A DNA stretch of 64,000 bases, from contig NZ_CP009129.1 of assembly GCF_000785555.1 (NCBI RefSeq), positions 1 to 64,000 on the forward strand, in the 5' to 3' direction. The position numbers and the translations under genes were made by a program. This stretch comes from Planococcus sp. PAMC 21323. Lineage in GTDB: Bacteria; Bacillota; Bacilli; Bacillales_A; Planococcaceae. Shown here piece by piece: positions 11,077 to 23,117 of this stretch (its first letter is position 1; each line of letters opens with the position of its first letter). The notes below the pieces were generated by a model. It was not told where the DNA came from. It saw only the letters and a program-made list of their open reading frames with translations, and made no database searches.

Positions 11077-12476
11077 GTATCCAGATTTTTAATTCGTTGT
11101 CACGAAAAAAAGAAGCGTTTATCCCGTTAGAAGAAGGCAAAGTAAAAATGTATGTCTGCGGCCCGACTGTTTACAATTACATTCATATCGGTAACGCCCG
11201 TCCGGTTATCGTATATGATACGGTGCGCCGTCATTTGCAATACCGGGGTTATGATGTGAAATATGTCTCCAACTTTACAGATGTTGATGATAAATTGATT
11301 AAAGCAGCTAATGAACTTGGTCAAGAAGTTCCTGAAATTGCAGAGCGATTTATCGCTGCTTATTTTGAAAATACAAAAGCGCTTGGTTGTGCAGAAGCGG
11401 ATGTTCATCCATTAGTAACCGATCATATGGCGCAAATTATCGAATTTATCGTAGCGTTGATCGAAAAAGGCTATGCTTATGAATCGCAAGGCGATGTTTA
11501 TTACAGAACGCGTAAATTTGAAGGCTATGGCAAATTGTCTCATCAATCCGTCGACGAATTAAAAGTGGGGGCGCGAGTGGAAACGGGCGACAAAAAAGAA
11601 GATGAACTAGATTTCGTTTTATGGAAAGCTGCAAAACCAAAAGAAATTTCATGGGAAAGTCCATGGGGCAAGGGACGTCCAGGCTGGCACATTGAATGCT
11701 CAGTGATGGCACGTGAGCACTTAGGTGATACGATTGATATTCACGCAGGTGGACAAGACTTAACATTCCCGCATCACGAGAATGAAATTGCTCAATCCGA
11801 AGCGTTTACAGGAAAACCGTTTGCGCATTATTGGATGCATAATGGGTATATCAATATTGATAACGAAAAAATGTCCAAGTCATTAAATAACTTTGTGTTG
11901 GTGAATGACATATTGAAAGAACTAGATCCACAAGTACTGCGCTTCTTCATGCTGTCTGTTCATTATCGTCACCCAATTAATTACTCGCAGCAATTGGTAG
12001 AAGATGCAATAGCTGGACTCGAGCGTTTACGTACAGCTTATGCAAACTTAAAGCACCGTTTGAGTGCGTCTGCTGACTTGGGTGATCATTCGGATATTTG
12101 GGTTCATAAAATTGAAGAGATTAAGACTGCATTTATTCAAACAATGGATGACGATTTTAATACGGCCAATGCGATTTCAAGCTTGTTTGATTTGTCTCGT
12201 CTGTCGAATACGTATTTACTCGAAAAACAAACAGCGACATCAGTTTTAGAAACATTTATTGCAGTATTTGATGAATTAGCAGGTATTTTAGGATTGCCAT
12301 TTAACCAACAAGAAGAATTACTGGATGAAGAAGTTGAAGCTTTGATGGCAGAGCGTATTGAAGCACGTAAAAACCGTGACTTTGCTCGTGCTGATGAAAT
12401 TCGTGATTTATTCAAAGAGAAAAACATAATTTTAGAAGATACAGCGCAAGGGACACGCTGGAAGCGAGGGCAATAA
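11073..12476 (+). CDS. cysS: Cysteinyl-tRNA synthetase
   Basis: Charges tRNA-Cys. The 467 residues show zinc ligand C29 in YVCGPTVYN, the HIGN motif at 38-41, the zinc-binding GWHIECSVM and FPHHENE segments, and KMSKS at 266-270. The ATG overlaps the cysE stop (ATGA). Because the leader senses uncharged tRNA-Cys, both supply of cysteine and its charging rise together. Confidence 0.97.
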   Translation: MSIQIFNSLSRKKEAFIPLEEGKVKMYVCGPTVYNYIHIGNARPVIVYDTVRRHLQYRGYDVKYVSNFTDVDDKLIKAANELGQEVPEIAERFIAAYFENTKALGCAEADVHPLVTDHMAQIIEFIVALIEKGYAYESQGDVYYRTRKFEGYGKLSHQSVDELKVGARVETGDKKEDELDFVLWKAAKPKEISWESPWGKGRPGWHIECSVMAREHLGDTIDIHAGGQDLTFPHHENEIAQSEAFTGKPFAHYWMHNGYINIDNEKMSKSLNNFVLVNDILKELDPQVLRFFMLSVHYRHPINYSQQLVEDAIAGLERLRTAYANLKHRLSASADLGDHSDIWVHKIEEIKTAFIQTMDDDFNTANAISSLFDLSRLSNTYLLEKQTATSVLETFIAVFDELAGILGLPFNQQEELLDEEVEALMAERIEARKNRDFARADEIRDLFKEKNIILEDTAQGTRWKRGQ

Positions 12477-12477
12477 A

Positions 12478-12897
12478 TTGAATGTATTACGAAAAAATGA
12501 TGTAGATCAATTAAATGCACTGGCTCTTGCTTATATGGGCGATGCGGTTTACGAACAAGCAGTACGTGAGCACTTATTGCGTTCAGGGCGTTCAAAACCA
12601 AATATTTTGCATCGTCAATCTACTACTTTTGTTTCGGCTAAAGCACAAGCAGTGGTGTTGAAGCGATTTACAGAAGAAGAATTTTTAACAGATGCGGAAC
12701 TTGCGGTCATGAGGCGTGGACGCAATGCCAAGTCTGGATCTGTTCCAAAAAATACCGATGTGCAAACGTATAATTTCAGTACTGCGTTCGAAGCGGTTCT
12801 AGGTTGGTTGTATTTAAAAGAAGAGCAAGCGCGTGTAGACGAATTCATTTCTTATGCGATTGAGATTATCGAAGAGCTAGGGGGCGTATTGAAATGA
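12478..12897 (+). CDS. mrnC: Mini-ribonuclease III (23S rRNA maturation)
   Basis: Mini-III is an RNase III catalytic domain without a dsRNA-binding domain that trims 23S rRNA precursor ends in B. subtilis. The 139 residues carry the signature [11 protein letters not shown] near the N-terminus and RGRNAKSG, as in MrnC. The only sensible start is TTG 12478, two bases after cysS, with GAGGG upstream. It overlaps rlmB by four bases. Confidence 0.92.
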   Translation: MNVLRKNDVDQLNALALAYMGDAVYEQAVREHLLRSGRSKPNILHRQSTTFVSAKAQAVVLKRFTEEEFLTDAELAVMRRGRNAKSGSVPKNTDVQTYNFSTAFEAVLGWLYLKEEQARVDEFISYAIEIIEELGGVLK

Positions 12898-13649
12898 CAG
12901 AAGAAGAGTTGGCACCAGAAATTATTGGCGGAAAAAATCCAGTGCTTGAAGCATTAAGAGCAGACCGGGATATCAATAAAATCTGGATAGCTGAAGGCGT
13001 TCAGAAAAAAGGCATCACCGAATTATTGCAATTAGCGAAAGATAAAGGCGTCATTGTTCAATCAGTACCGAAGAAAAAAATCGATGGCTTAACAGACACC
13101 AATCACCAAGGCATTGCAGCAGCAGTGGCTGCTTATAACTACGCAAACTTGGAAGATTTGTTTGCAGCGGCGACGGCGAAAAATGAAGACCCATTTTTCT
13201 TGATCTTAGATGAATTAGAAGATCCGCATAATTTGGGATCTATCATGAGAACAGCGGATGCAATTGGCGTCCATGGGTTGATTATTCCAAAGCGCCGTGC
13301 AGTTGGTCTAACGGGTGTTGTGGCGAAAGCTTCGACGGGCGCGATTGAGCATGTGCCGGTCGTGCGTATTAATAACTTGTCACAAACTGTGGATGAGCTA
13401 AAAAAACGCGGGGTATGGATTGCCGGTACTGATGCAAAAGAATCGGTTGATTACCGAAGAATGGACGCATCATTGCCACTCGCCGTTATTATTGGCAGCG
13501 AAGGTAAAGGAATGAGTCGGATTTTACGTGAGAAATGTGATTTCTTGTATCAATTGCCGATGGTTGGGCATGTAACGTCGTTAAATGCTTCTGTAGCAGC
13601 AAGTTTATTAATGTACGAAGTTTATAGAAAGCGCAATCCATTAGGTTGA
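12894..13649 (+). CDS. rlmB: 23S rRNA 2'-O-methyltransferase RlmB family (SpoU/TrmH)
   Basis: The 251 residues have an N-terminal L30e-like substrate-binding domain and a C-terminal SPOUT knot with motifs [24 protein letters not shown] and SLNASVAAS. The family methylates a ribose in 23S rRNA (G2251 in E. coli). The modified base here is inferred from the orthologous position between mrnC and rae1 (yacP). The ATG overlaps the mrnC stop. Confidence 0.93.
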   Translation: MTEEELAPEIIGGKNPVLEALRADRDINKIWIAEGVQKKGITELLQLAKDKGVIVQSVPKKKIDGLTDTNHQGIAAAVAAYNYANLEDLFAAATAKNEDPFFLILDELEDPHNLGSIMRTADAIGVHGLIIPKRRAVGLTGVVAKASTGAIEHVPVVRINNLSQTVDELKKRGVWIAGTDAKESVDYRRMDASLPLAVIIGSEGKGMSRILREKCDFLYQLPMVGHVTSLNASVAASLLMYEVYRKRNPLG

Positions 13650-13653
13650 TGCG

Positions 13654-14163
13654 ATGAATATTCTGCTAGTTGATGGATACAATATCATTGGAGACTGGGT
13701 AGAACTACAAGAACTAAAAAAAGATAAATTAGCAAATGCCAGAGATCGCCTGATTGAGCGGATGGCTGAATACCGGAGCTATAAGGGATGGCGCGTCATT
13801 ATTATTTTTGACGCTCATCTTGTTCCGGGTATTGAAGCCAAAAACCTACAGTACGATGTGGAAGTCATTTACACAAAAGAAAGCGAAACAGCAGATGAAC
13901 GAATTGAAAAGCTGGCAACTAGTTTACATACGCGCCGCGATCAAATTTATGTAGCGACCTCAGATTTAACTGAGCAATGGGTTATTTTTGGTAAAGGTGC
14001 GTTAAGAATTTCAGCACGTGAGTTAGAAATTGAGATGGCTGAAATCCAGGAGAACATCACTAAAAAAGTAAAAGAAATCCAAGAACAGCGCGGGATTTCT
14101 AAAATACCACTGTCTGGAGAAATAGCGGAAATTTTCGAAAAATGGCGAAGAGGCTTGAAATGA
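13654..14163 (+). CDS. rae1: Rae1/YacP NYN-domain ribosome-associated endoribonuclease
   Basis: In B. subtilis this NYN-domain protein cleaves certain mRNAs in a translation-dependent way at the ribosomal A site. The 169 residues begin with the PIN-like LLVDGYNIIGDW, with conserved aspartates and DLTEQWVIFGKGA further on. It starts four bases after rlmB; a GGTTGATG stretch serves as weak SD. Assignment to Rae1 rests on sequence pattern and on position before sigH. Confidence 0.9.
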   Translation: MNILLVDGYNIIGDWVELQELKKDKLANARDRLIERMAEYRSYKGWRVIIIFDAHLVPGIEAKNLQYDVEVIYTKESETADERIEKLATSLHTRRDQIYVATSDLTEQWVIFGKGALRISARELEIEMAEIQENITKKVKEIQEQRGISKIPLSGEIAEIFEKWRRGLK

Positions 14164-14167
14164 ACGG

Positions 14168-14197
14168 TTGACGCTCATTTTTTTCTTCATGTATACT
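14168..14197 (+). promoter_or_regulatory. sigH promoter
   Basis: TTGACG at 14168-14173, an 18-base spacer, TATACT at 14192-14197. It lies just after the rae1 stop and 38 bases before the sigH start codon. Confidence 0.65.
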
Positions 14198-14234
14198 GAG
14201 GATATCGAGGCTCACGCAATCGGAGGGATCACCC

Positions 14235-14885
14235 GTGGAAAATTATGATCAAGTTCAGACCCAACGATTCACCGACATGACAGATGAGGAACTTGTCAGT
14301 TTAGTCCACAGTGGAAACACAGAAGCACTGGATTTTTTGATAACAAAGTTCCGTCCTTTTGTACGAATGAAAGCCCGGTCGTATTTCCTGATTGGTGCTG
14401 ATAAAGAAGATATTATTCAAGAAGGCATGATTGGTTTATACAAGGCGATACGGGATTTTAAGAGCGATAAATTATCTTCATTCCGTGCGTTCGCAGAATT
14501 ATGCATTATCCGGCAAATCATTACCGCCATTAAAACGGCAACACGCCAAAAGCATATTCCACTGAATTCATATATTTCCTTGGACAAGCCGATTTACGAT
14601 GAAGAGTCTGATCGAACGTTAATGGATGTATTAACCGGAAACGGCGTAGACGACCCGGAAGATTTAATTATTCATAATGAAGAGTTTCAGTATATGGAAG
14701 AGAAAATGGGCGAAGTACTCAGCGAGTTAGAACGAGAAGTGCTCGCGCTTTATCTTGACGGTCAATCCTATCAAGAAATCTCAGAAAAGCTTGAGCGTCA
14801 TGTGAAATCGATTGATAATGCCTTGCAGCGAGTCAAGCGGAAACTAGAACGTCATTTGCAGGTTAATGAGATGCCAAGCTCTTGA
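14235..14885 (+). CDS. sigH: RNA polymerase sigma factor SigH family
   Basis: In B. subtilis sigma-H drives transition-state, competence and early sporulation genes. The 216 residues show sigma region 2 (YFLIGADKEDIIQEGMIGLY, about 54-73), a long linker with SLDKPIYDEESDRTL, and region 4 (LDGQSYQEISEKLERHVKSI). The start is GTG 14235, preceded by CGGAGGGATC. Similarity to SigH is high over the whole length. Whether the host sporulates cannot be judged here. Confidence 0.95.
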   Translation: MENYDQVQTQRFTDMTDEELVSLVHSGNTEALDFLITKFRPFVRMKARSYFLIGADKEDIIQEGMIGLYKAIRDFKSDKLSSFRAFAELCIIRQIITAIKTATRQKHIPLNSYISLDKPIYDEESDRTLMDVLTGNGVDDPEDLIIHNEEFQYMEEKMGEVLSELEREVLALYLDGQSYQEISEKLERHVKSIDNALQRVKRKLERHLQVNEMPSS

Positions 14886-14893
14886 TGGGGCGG

Positions 14894-14920
14894 TTGACAG
14901 GGCTGTTTTAAGGTGATAAC
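14894..14920 (+). promoter_or_regulatory. Possible promoter of rpmG-secE
   Basis: TTGACA at 14894-14899 is a perfect -35. The best -10 is GATAAC at 14915-14920 with a short 15-base spacer, so the match is only partial. Placement between sigH and rpmG supports it. Confidence 0.4.
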
Positions 14921-14955
14921 CTTGAAAAAGCTGTAAACTTGAATAAGGTGATAAA

Positions 14956-15102
14956 ATGGCTAAAAAAATTGCATTAAGCTGCTCAACATGTGCATCTCGT
15001 AATTATACGGTTCCTGCGAAAGCAGAATCTAGCACACGTTTGGAACTCAAAAAATTCTGTGCTCATTGTAATGAGCATACCGTGCATAAACAAACGATAT
15101 GA
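14956..15102 (+). CDS. rpmG: Ribosomal protein bL33
   Basis: Small 48-residue protein. It begins MAKKIALSC and has the zinc-ribbon cysteines C9, C12, C35 and C38 (CSTC and CAHC), marking the zinc-binding C+ form of L33. An AAGGTG site precedes ATG 14956. It lies immediately upstream of secE-nusG, the standard position in Bacillales. Confidence 0.92.
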   Translation: MAKKIALSCSTCASRNYTVPAKAESSTRLELKKFCAHCNEHTVHKQTI

Positions 15103-15161
15103 ATTTTAACTGAATGCCGGACGATATAGAGTGATTTTGAAATTCGGAGGTTTTTAAAATA

Positions 15162-15347
15162 ATGGGTAACATTGGCAGTTTCTTCAAAAATGTCGTTTCG
15201 GAAATGCGGAAAGTTAGCTGGCCAAAACGAAAAGAACTTACACGTTATACAATCGTTGTTCTTGCTACTTGTATTTTTATGGCTCTATTTTTCACGGTAG
15301 TCGATGCAGGTATTTCTAAATTATTCCGTTGGTTCGTAGCGCTATAA
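15162..15347 (+). CDS. secE: SecE, Sec translocase subunit
   Basis: The 61-residue protein has a short amphipathic N-terminal part with the conserved KVSWPKRKEL and one C-terminal transmembrane helix (about residues 28-56). This is the single-span SecE type of Firmicutes. It pairs with SecY, encoded about 37 kb downstream here. CGGAGGT precedes ATG. A terminator follows, separating it from nusG. Confidence 0.94.
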   Translation: MGNIGSFFKNVVSEMRKVSWPKRKELTRYTIVVLATCIFMALFFTVVDAGISKLFRWFVAL

Positions 15348-15374
15348 GATCGATAAGAATAATGCATAAAAAAT

Positions 15375-15405
15375 AGCCCGTCATTCTATGAGAACGGGTT
15401 TTTTC
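15375..15405 (+). terminator. Terminator-like hairpin after secE
   Basis: AGCCCGT at 15375-15381 faces ACGGG at 15394-15398, with an inner CAT/ATG pairing and a run of T at 15399-15404. A weak or partial terminator is possible, since nusG just downstream shows no clear promoter of its own. Confidence 0.65.
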
Positions 15406-15447
15406 ATTTGGTAAAAAAGGAGGGATGGACGTTTAGTCCGCACGATT

Positions 15448-15981
15448 ATGGAGAAAAATTGGTATGTAGTCCACACCTACTCAGGATATGAAAACAAAGT
15501 TAAAGCGAACTTAGAAAAGCGAGTAGAAACAATGGGTATGGAAGATCTGATCTTCCGTGTCATCATTCCTGAAGAGCAAGAAACAGATTTTAAAGACGGC
15601 AAGAAACGCACAGTTATGCGCAAAACTTTCCCGGGATATGTTTTGGTTGAGTTGATCATGACAGATGAGTCTTGGTATGTCGTTCGAAATACACCAGGTG
15701 TTACTGGATTTATCGGTTCATCAGGTGGAGGAGCAAAGCCAACACCATTGTTAGATGAAGAAGTTGAATTCATCTTGAAACAAATGGGAATGACAGAACG
15801 CAAAGTAGATATCGACTTTGCAGTTGCTGATACAGTTGAAGTAATGGAAGGGCCGTTCGCTAACTTCCAAGGGAAAGTGGAAGAAATTGATGATACAAAA
15901 GGCAAAGTTAAAGTGTCGATTGACATCTTCGGACGCGAAACCAAAATGGAACTGGATTTCGAGCAAGTTCAAAAAGTATAA
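15448..15981 (+). CDS. nusG: Transcription elongation and antitermination factor NusG
   Basis: The 177 residues have the NGN domain (MEKNWYVVHTYSGYE onward), including the FPGYVLVE loop, and a C-terminal KOW domain (VMEGPFANFQGKVEEID). It binds RNA polymerase and modulates pausing. The start ATG 15448 is 23 bases from the only good SD (AAGGAGGG, 15417-15424). A short hairpin, GGAC 15427-15430 with GTCC 15436-15439, lies between and would bring them closer. No alternative in-frame start exists nearer the SD. Confidence 0.95.
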   Translation: MEKNWYVVHTYSGYENKVKANLEKRVETMGMEDLIFRVIIPEEQETDFKDGKKRTVMRKTFPGYVLVELIMTDESWYVVRNTPGVTGFIGSSGGGAKPTPLLDEEVEFILKQMGMTERKVDIDFAVADTVEVMEGPFANFQGKVEEIDDTKGKVKVSIDIFGRETKMELDFEQVQKV

Positions 15982-16094
15982 AAGCCACTTGCTATTCTAA
16001 ATTATTAATGGTATTATTTCATAGGTCAGACTGTCATAGGACACTCTGTACAATTTAGCTAATTCTATCAACATCGTTGACAGACAGATATTGA

Positions 16095-16119
16095 GTGGGA
16101 GGGGAAACCCTATTACCAC
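16095..16119 (+). promoter_or_regulatory. Candidate L1-binding stem in the rplK leader
   Basis: GTGG (16095-16098) pairs with CCAC (16116-16119), enclosing an internal loop with GA on the 5' side and an inner GGG-GAAA-CCC hairpin. The same architecture with different inner bases occurs before rplA (16632-16657). L1 is known to regulate the L11 operon autogenously in other bacteria, so these may be L1-binding sites; that is inference. Confidence 0.5.
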
Positions 16120-16145
16120 ATCACGGACTTAAGGAGGTGTGTTTC

Positions 16146-16571
16146 GTGGCTAAAAAAGTTGTTAAAGTTGTAAAATTGCAGATCCCTGCAGCAAAAGCTA
16201 ACCCAGCGCCACCAGTTGGACCAGCATTGGGCCAAGCAGGTGTGAACATCATGGGCTTTTGTAAAGAGTTTAACGCGCGTACGGCAGATCAAGCAGGACT
16301 GATCATTCCAGTTGAGATTTCAGTATTTGAAGATCGTTCATTTACATTCATTACGAAAACTCCACCCGCAGCTGTTCTATTAAAAGTAGCAGCCGGTATT
16401 GAATCAGGTTCAGGCGAACCGAACCGCAATAAAGTAGCGACTGTGAAACGCGACAAAGTTCGCGAAATCGCAGAAACTAAAATGCCCGACCTAAACGCTG
16501 CTTCTGTAGAAGCTGCAATGTTGATGGTTGAAGGTACTGCTCGCAGTATGGGCATCACAATCGAAGATTAA
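16146..16571 (+). CDS. rplK: Ribosomal protein uL11
   Basis: The 141-residue L11 starts with GTG 16146 ([12 protein letters not shown]), preceded by AAGGAGGTG at 16131-16139. An in-frame GTG at 16095 falls inside the leader hairpin and has no SD, so I reject it. N-terminal L11 motif [21 protein letters not shown] and the C-terminal rRNA-binding domain are intact. L11 forms the GTPase-associated centre, where thiostrepton binds and RelA is stimulated. Confidence 0.96.
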   Translation: MAKKVVKVVKLQIPAAKANPAPPVGPALGQAGVNIMGFCKEFNARTADQAGLIIPVEISVFEDRSFTFITKTPPAAVLLKVAAGIESGSGEPNRNKVATVKRDKVREIAETKMPDLNAASVEAAMLMVEGTARSMGITIED

Positions 16572-16631
16572 TTCGAGTAGTTGTTTTTGGATGGGTTGCG
16601 CAGTTCATCATGAGCCGCGCAGCCTTTAATC

Positions 16632-16657
16632 GTGGGAGGTTTAAACCGTTAGACCAC
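16632..16657 (+). promoter_or_regulatory. Candidate L1-binding stem in the rplA leader
   Basis: GTGG (16632-16635) pairs with CCAC (16654-16657), with GA on the 5' side and an inner GGTT-TA-AACC stem. It matches the rplK leader element in layout while the inner helix differs in sequence, which argues for a conserved structure. It ends 19 bases before rplA. Confidence 0.5.
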
Positions 16658-16676
16658 AACAAGGAGGACGTTTAAA

Positions 16677-17375
16677 ATGGCTAAAACAGGCAAAAAATTG
16701 CAAGACGCAGCAAAATTGGTTGATCGTTCTAAACTATACGAAGCGAAAGAAGCTATCGAACTTGCTAAAAAAGCAAGCACTGTAAACTTTGACGCTACAG
16801 TAGAAGTGGCTTTCCGTTTAGGAATTGACACGCGTAAGAACGACCAGCAAATCCGTGGGGCAGTAGTACTTCCAAACGGAACTGGTAAAACTCAAAGCGT
16901 TTTAGTTTTCGCTAAAGGCGAAAAACTAAAAGAAGCTGAGGCAGCTGGCGCAGATTTCGTAGGCGACGCTGAATATATCCAAAAAATCCAACAAGGATGG
17001 TTTGACTTCGACGTGATCGTTGCAACTCCTGACATGATGGGTGAAGTTGGTAAACTTGGACGCGTTTTAGGACCAAAAGGCTTAATGCCAAACCCTAAAA
17101 CAGGCACAGTTACATTTGATGTAACTAAAGCTGTTCAAGAAATCAAAGCTGGTAAAGTGGAATACCGTGCAGACAAAACAGGTATCATCCATGCGCCAAT
17201 CGGGAAAGTTTCTTTTGATGACAGCAAACTTGCTGAAAACTTAGAAGCAATCTATGACGTAGTATTAAAAGCGAAGCCATCTTCTGCTAAAGGTACTTAC
17301 ATCAAATCACTAAACGTTACTACTACAATGGGACCTGCTGTTAAAGTAGATCCATCTAAAGTAGTTGCTAAATAA
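16677..17375 (+). CDS. rplA: Ribosomal protein uL1
   Basis: The 232-residue L1 carries the family segments [21 protein letters not shown] and [10 protein letters not shown]. It forms the mobile L1 stalk near the E site and is the usual autogenous repressor of the L11-L1 unit. AAGGAGGACG precedes ATG. A perfect-spacing promoter for rplJ starts right after its stop. Confidence 0.97.
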   Translation: MAKTGKKLQDAAKLVDRSKLYEAKEAIELAKKASTVNFDATVEVAFRLGIDTRKNDQQIRGAVVLPNGTGKTQSVLVFAKGEKLKEAEAAGADFVGDAEYIQKIQQGWFDFDVIVATPDMMGEVGKLGRVLGPKGLMPNPKTGTVTFDVTKAVQEIKAGKVEYRADKTGIIHAPIGKVSFDDSKLAENLEAIYDVVLKAKPSSAKGTYIKSLNVTTTMGPAVKVDPSKVVAK

Positions 17376-17379
17376 AATA

Positions 17380-17408
17380 TTGACATCGCATTTTTGCTCT
17401 GCTATACT
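17380..17408 (+). promoter_or_regulatory. rplJ-rplL promoter
   Basis: TTGACA at 17380-17385, exactly 17 bases, TATACT at 17403-17408. The transcript would begin near 17415 and run through the L10 leader. Confidence 0.85.
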
Positions 17409-17424
17409 AGCGGAGTTGTGAAAT

Positions 17425-17556
17425 ACCCATTTGTACCGCAGACAGTAGGGGCGCTAGTCGCTTAATTTAGCCCTGCCGAGGACATGATGAATTCAGTAAA
17501 CATCTTTTTGATGCTGATTTTATGCCTCTGTGTCTGTAATGGACCAGAGGCTTTTC
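17425..17556 (+). promoter_or_regulatory. L10 (rplJ) leader with attenuator
   Basis: The conserved L10-leader core is recognisable: CCGCAGACAGTAGGGGCG near 17436-17453 and CCCTGCCGAGGA near 17470-17481. In Firmicutes it binds the L10(L12)4 complex. Downstream an attenuator hairpin is formed by GCCTCTG (17524-17530) and CAGAGGC (17545-17551), followed by TTTTCTT. The layout predicts L10-controlled premature termination before rplJ. Confidence 0.85.
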
Positions 17557-17597
17557 TTATGGACGGTATAAATGAAAAATCTATAGGAGGTGCCAAA

Positions 17598-18098
17598 ATG
17601 AGCAAAGCAGTTGAAACGAAAAAAGTTGTCGTGCAAACAATCGCTGATAAATTCGGGGCTGCAGCGTCAGTTGTAGTTGTTGATTATCGTGGATTGAACG
17701 TTGCACAATTAACAGAACTTCGTAAACAGCTTCGTGAAGCAGGCGTTGAGTTTAAAGTTTACAAAAACTCAATGACTCGTCGTGCGACTGAAATGCACGG
17801 ACTTGAAGCAATCAACGAACACTTTACAGGACCAAACGCAATTGCATTTTCTAACGAAGATGTAGTAGCACCAGCACGTATCATCAACAACTTCGCTAAA
17901 GCAAATGAAGCGCTTGAAATTAAAGCGGGCGTTATCGAAGGTGTAGTTGCATCAGCTGAAGACATGAAAGCATTGGCAGAACTTCCGTCACGCGAAGGCT
18001 TGCTATCTATGCTACTCAGCGTACTACAAGCTCCAATCCGCAACTTTGCAGCTACAACAAAAGCAGTTGCAGATCAAAAAGAAGAACAAGGCGCTTAA
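17598..18098 (+). CDS. rplJ: Ribosomal protein uL10
   Basis: The 166 residues begin [13 protein letters not shown] at ATG 17598, with ATAGGAGG upstream. An in-frame ATG at 17484 lies inside the regulatory leader and is rejected. The protein has the L10 rRNA-binding domain ([20 protein letters not shown]) and the C-terminal helix that binds L7/L12 dimers. Forms the base of the stalk and autoregulates. Confidence 0.96.
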   Translation: MSKAVETKKVVVQTIADKFGAAASVVVVDYRGLNVAQLTELRKQLREAGVEFKVYKNSMTRRATEMHGLEAINEHFTGPNAIAFSNEDVVAPARIINNFAKANEALEIKAGVIEGVVASAEDMKALAELPSREGLLSMLLSVLQAPIRNFAATTKAVADQKEEQGA

Positions 18099-18154
18099 TA
18101 AGTTAGCCGGCTAAGCACGACAAAAAAATTACCTATCAATAGGAGGAAACTATA

Positions 18155-18514
18155 ATGACACAAGAACAAATCTTAGAATCAATCAAAGAAATGACAGTTC
18201 TTCAATTAAACGACCTAGTAAAAGCAATCGAAGAAGAGTTCGGCGTAACTGCTGCTGCTCCTGTTGCTGCAGCTGCTGCTGGCGGTGCTGCTGAAGAAGA
18301 ACAAACTGAATTCGACGTAGTACTTGCTTCTGCTGGCGATTCAAAAATCAAAGTAATCAAAGCAGTACGCGAAATCACTGGTCTTGGTCTTAAAGAAGCG
18401 AAAGCACTTGTAGACGAAGCTCCTAAAGCAATCAAAGAAGGCGTATCTAAAGAAGACGCTGAAGAAATGAAGAGCAAACTTGAAGAAGTTGGCGCATCAG
18501 TAGAAGTTAAGTAA
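18155..18514 (+). CDS. rplL: Ribosomal protein bL12 (L7/L12)
   Basis: The 119 residues have the N-terminal dimerisation helix, a glycine- and alanine-rich hinge at about residues 30-48, and the C-terminal factor-binding domain with [28 protein letters not shown] precedes ATG. A strong terminator follows, closing the rplJ-rplL unit. Confidence 0.97.
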   Translation: MTQEQILESIKEMTVLQLNDLVKAIEEEFGVTAAAPVAAAAAGGAAEEEQTEFDVVLASAGDSKIKVIKAVREITGLGLKEAKALVDEAPKAIKEGVSKEDAEEMKSKLEEVGASVEVK

Positions 18515-18528
18515 TTTAATGACTTTAT

Positions 18529-18580
18529 AAAAAAGGAGGAAAGTTCGTCAGTGTATACCGGCGGGCTTTTCTTCTTTTTA
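18529..18580 (+). terminator. Long hairpin terminator after rplL
   Basis: AAAAAGGAGGAAAG at 18531-18544 pairs, with wobbles, to CTTTTCTTCTTTTT. The extended upper stem GTTCGTC/GGCGGGC closes on a loop near 18550-18559. The 3' arm is T-rich. Confidence 0.75.
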
Positions 18581-18637
18581 ATTTATTTTGAAGATAGGCG
18601 ATTGTCTATAATAAGGTGAATGCAAGGAGGGCTCGAT

Positions 18638-19240
18638 ATGTCTCAACATTATTATTCCAAAAATCCTCAAACAAAAAGCAATCCTCGAGAGTGGACAGAC
18701 GTACTGCGAGGCGAGAAGTTCCGATTCCAGACCGATGCTGGCGTTTTTAGTAAAAACGAAGTTGATTTTGGTTCGCGACTATTGATTGAGACATTCCAAG
18801 AATCTGCTATAGATGGACCGGTACTAGATGTTGGTTGCGGTTATGGGCCAATCGGAATGACGGTCGCAAAAATATCTCCTCAAAAACAAGTTCATATGGT
18901 AGATGTCAATATACGGGCCATTGAGTTGGCCAAAATAAATGTAGAGAAAAACGATATATCAAACGTTAAAATCTATGAAAGTGATGGGTTAAGCGCTGTT
19001 GATGTTAGTGGTTTTTCTGCAATTTTAACAAACCCGCCAATACGGGCAGGAAAAGAAACGATTTTTCGTTTTTATGAAGAAGCAGCTGAGAAACTAGCAG
19101 ATGGTGGATCGTTGTGGGTAGTTATCCAGAAAAAGCAGGGTGCTCCTTCTACGCAGGTGAAATTAGAAGAACTTTTCGAAGAAGTAAAAGTGGTAGATAA
19201 GAACAAAGGTTACTTTATTTTTGAAGCTCGAAAAGTTTGA
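18638..19240 (+). CDS. Class I SAM-dependent methyltransferase (YbxB/RsmC-like)
   Basis: The 200-residue protein has the SAM-binding motif VLDVGCGYGPIG and the catalytic-loop NPPIR motif typical of the RsmC/MTS family that methylates guanine in 16S rRNA. Its exact target is inferred. I start at ATG 18638, since the upstream in-frame ATG 18620 precedes the SD AAGGAGGG. It lies between rplL and rpoB as ybxB does in B. subtilis. TATAAT at 18607-18612 may be a -10 without a clear -35. Confidence 0.85.
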   Translation: MSQHYYSKNPQTKSNPREWTDVLRGEKFRFQTDAGVFSKNEVDFGSRLLIETFQESAIDGPVLDVGCGYGPIGMTVAKISPQKQVHMVDVNIRAIELAKINVEKNDISNVKIYESDGLSAVDVSGFSAILTNPPIRAGKETIFRFYEEAAEKLADGGSLWVVIQKKQGAPSTQVKLEELFEEVKVVDKNKGYFIFEARKV

Positions 19241-19241
19241 C

Positions 19242-19268
19242 TTGACAAAATCGCTGTGGTATTATAAT
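19242..19268 (+). promoter_or_regulatory. rpoB promoter
   Basis: TTGACA at 19242-19247 with TATAAT at 19263-19268. The 15-base spacer is short, but both hexamers are perfect. The leader to the TTG start codon is nearly 190 bases long. Confidence 0.6.
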
Positions 19269-19348
19269 AAAATGCAAAATTTATTATTTTGAGGTCGTTT
19301 GCCCTTTTTTGGGCTCCGCATGGCGACATAGCTAATCACGTGTAAACC

Positions 19349-19389
19349 GAAAATGAGCTAATATTAGTCTCGTTTTCTTTTTGTCTTTT
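19349..19389 (+). terminator. Terminator-like hairpin in the rpoB leader
   Basis: GAAAATGAG (19349-19357) pairs with CTCGTTTTC (19369-19377), with palindromic CTAATATTAG in the apex, followed by a T-rich tract to 19389. It lies between the promoter and rpoB, so it can act only as an attenuator or partial terminator for the rpoBC message. Confidence 0.55.
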
Positions 19390-19455
19390 CGATATCATAC
19401 ACTATTTTGTATAAATCGCAAAGACCTATAATCGTTTTATTGAGGGGTGAATAAG

Positions 19456-23010
<3,555 letters not shown>

Positions 23011-23024
23011 TAATACTTGGAATC

Positions 23025-23046
23025 GAACGGCTTTAATCGGCCGTTC
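23025..23046 (+). other. rpoB-rpoC intergenic hairpin
   Basis: GAACGGC (23025-23031) pairs perfectly with GCCGTTC (23040-23046) around an 8-base loop. No T run follows, so it is not a standard terminator. A processing or stabilising role in the shared message is possible. Confidence 0.5.
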
Positions 23047-23117
23047 TCCAGTTATTCATTCAGCCATTACCGAGGAAGAGCCGTACAGAAACTCGAGACA
23101 AAAGGGAGGTAGGCTCC

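Noticed and set aside
12137..12601. Minus-strand ORF of 154 codons over cysS/mrnC
   Set aside because: It lies opposite two well-supported genes and has no recognisable domain.
15477..15944. Minus-strand ORF of 155 codons over nusG
   Set aside because: Entirely antisense to nusG; no SD or domain.
16095..16145. N-terminal extension of rplK from GTG 16095
   Set aside because: The codon lies in a leader hairpin without SD; GTG 16146 has AAGGAGGTG and gives the normal L11 start.
17484..17597. Extended rplJ ORF from ATG 17484
   Set aside because: It runs through the L10 leader attenuator; the family start and SD are at 17598.
18244..18300. GCT-rich repeat-like tract in rplL
   Set aside because: It encodes the normal alanine-rich hinge of L7/L12.
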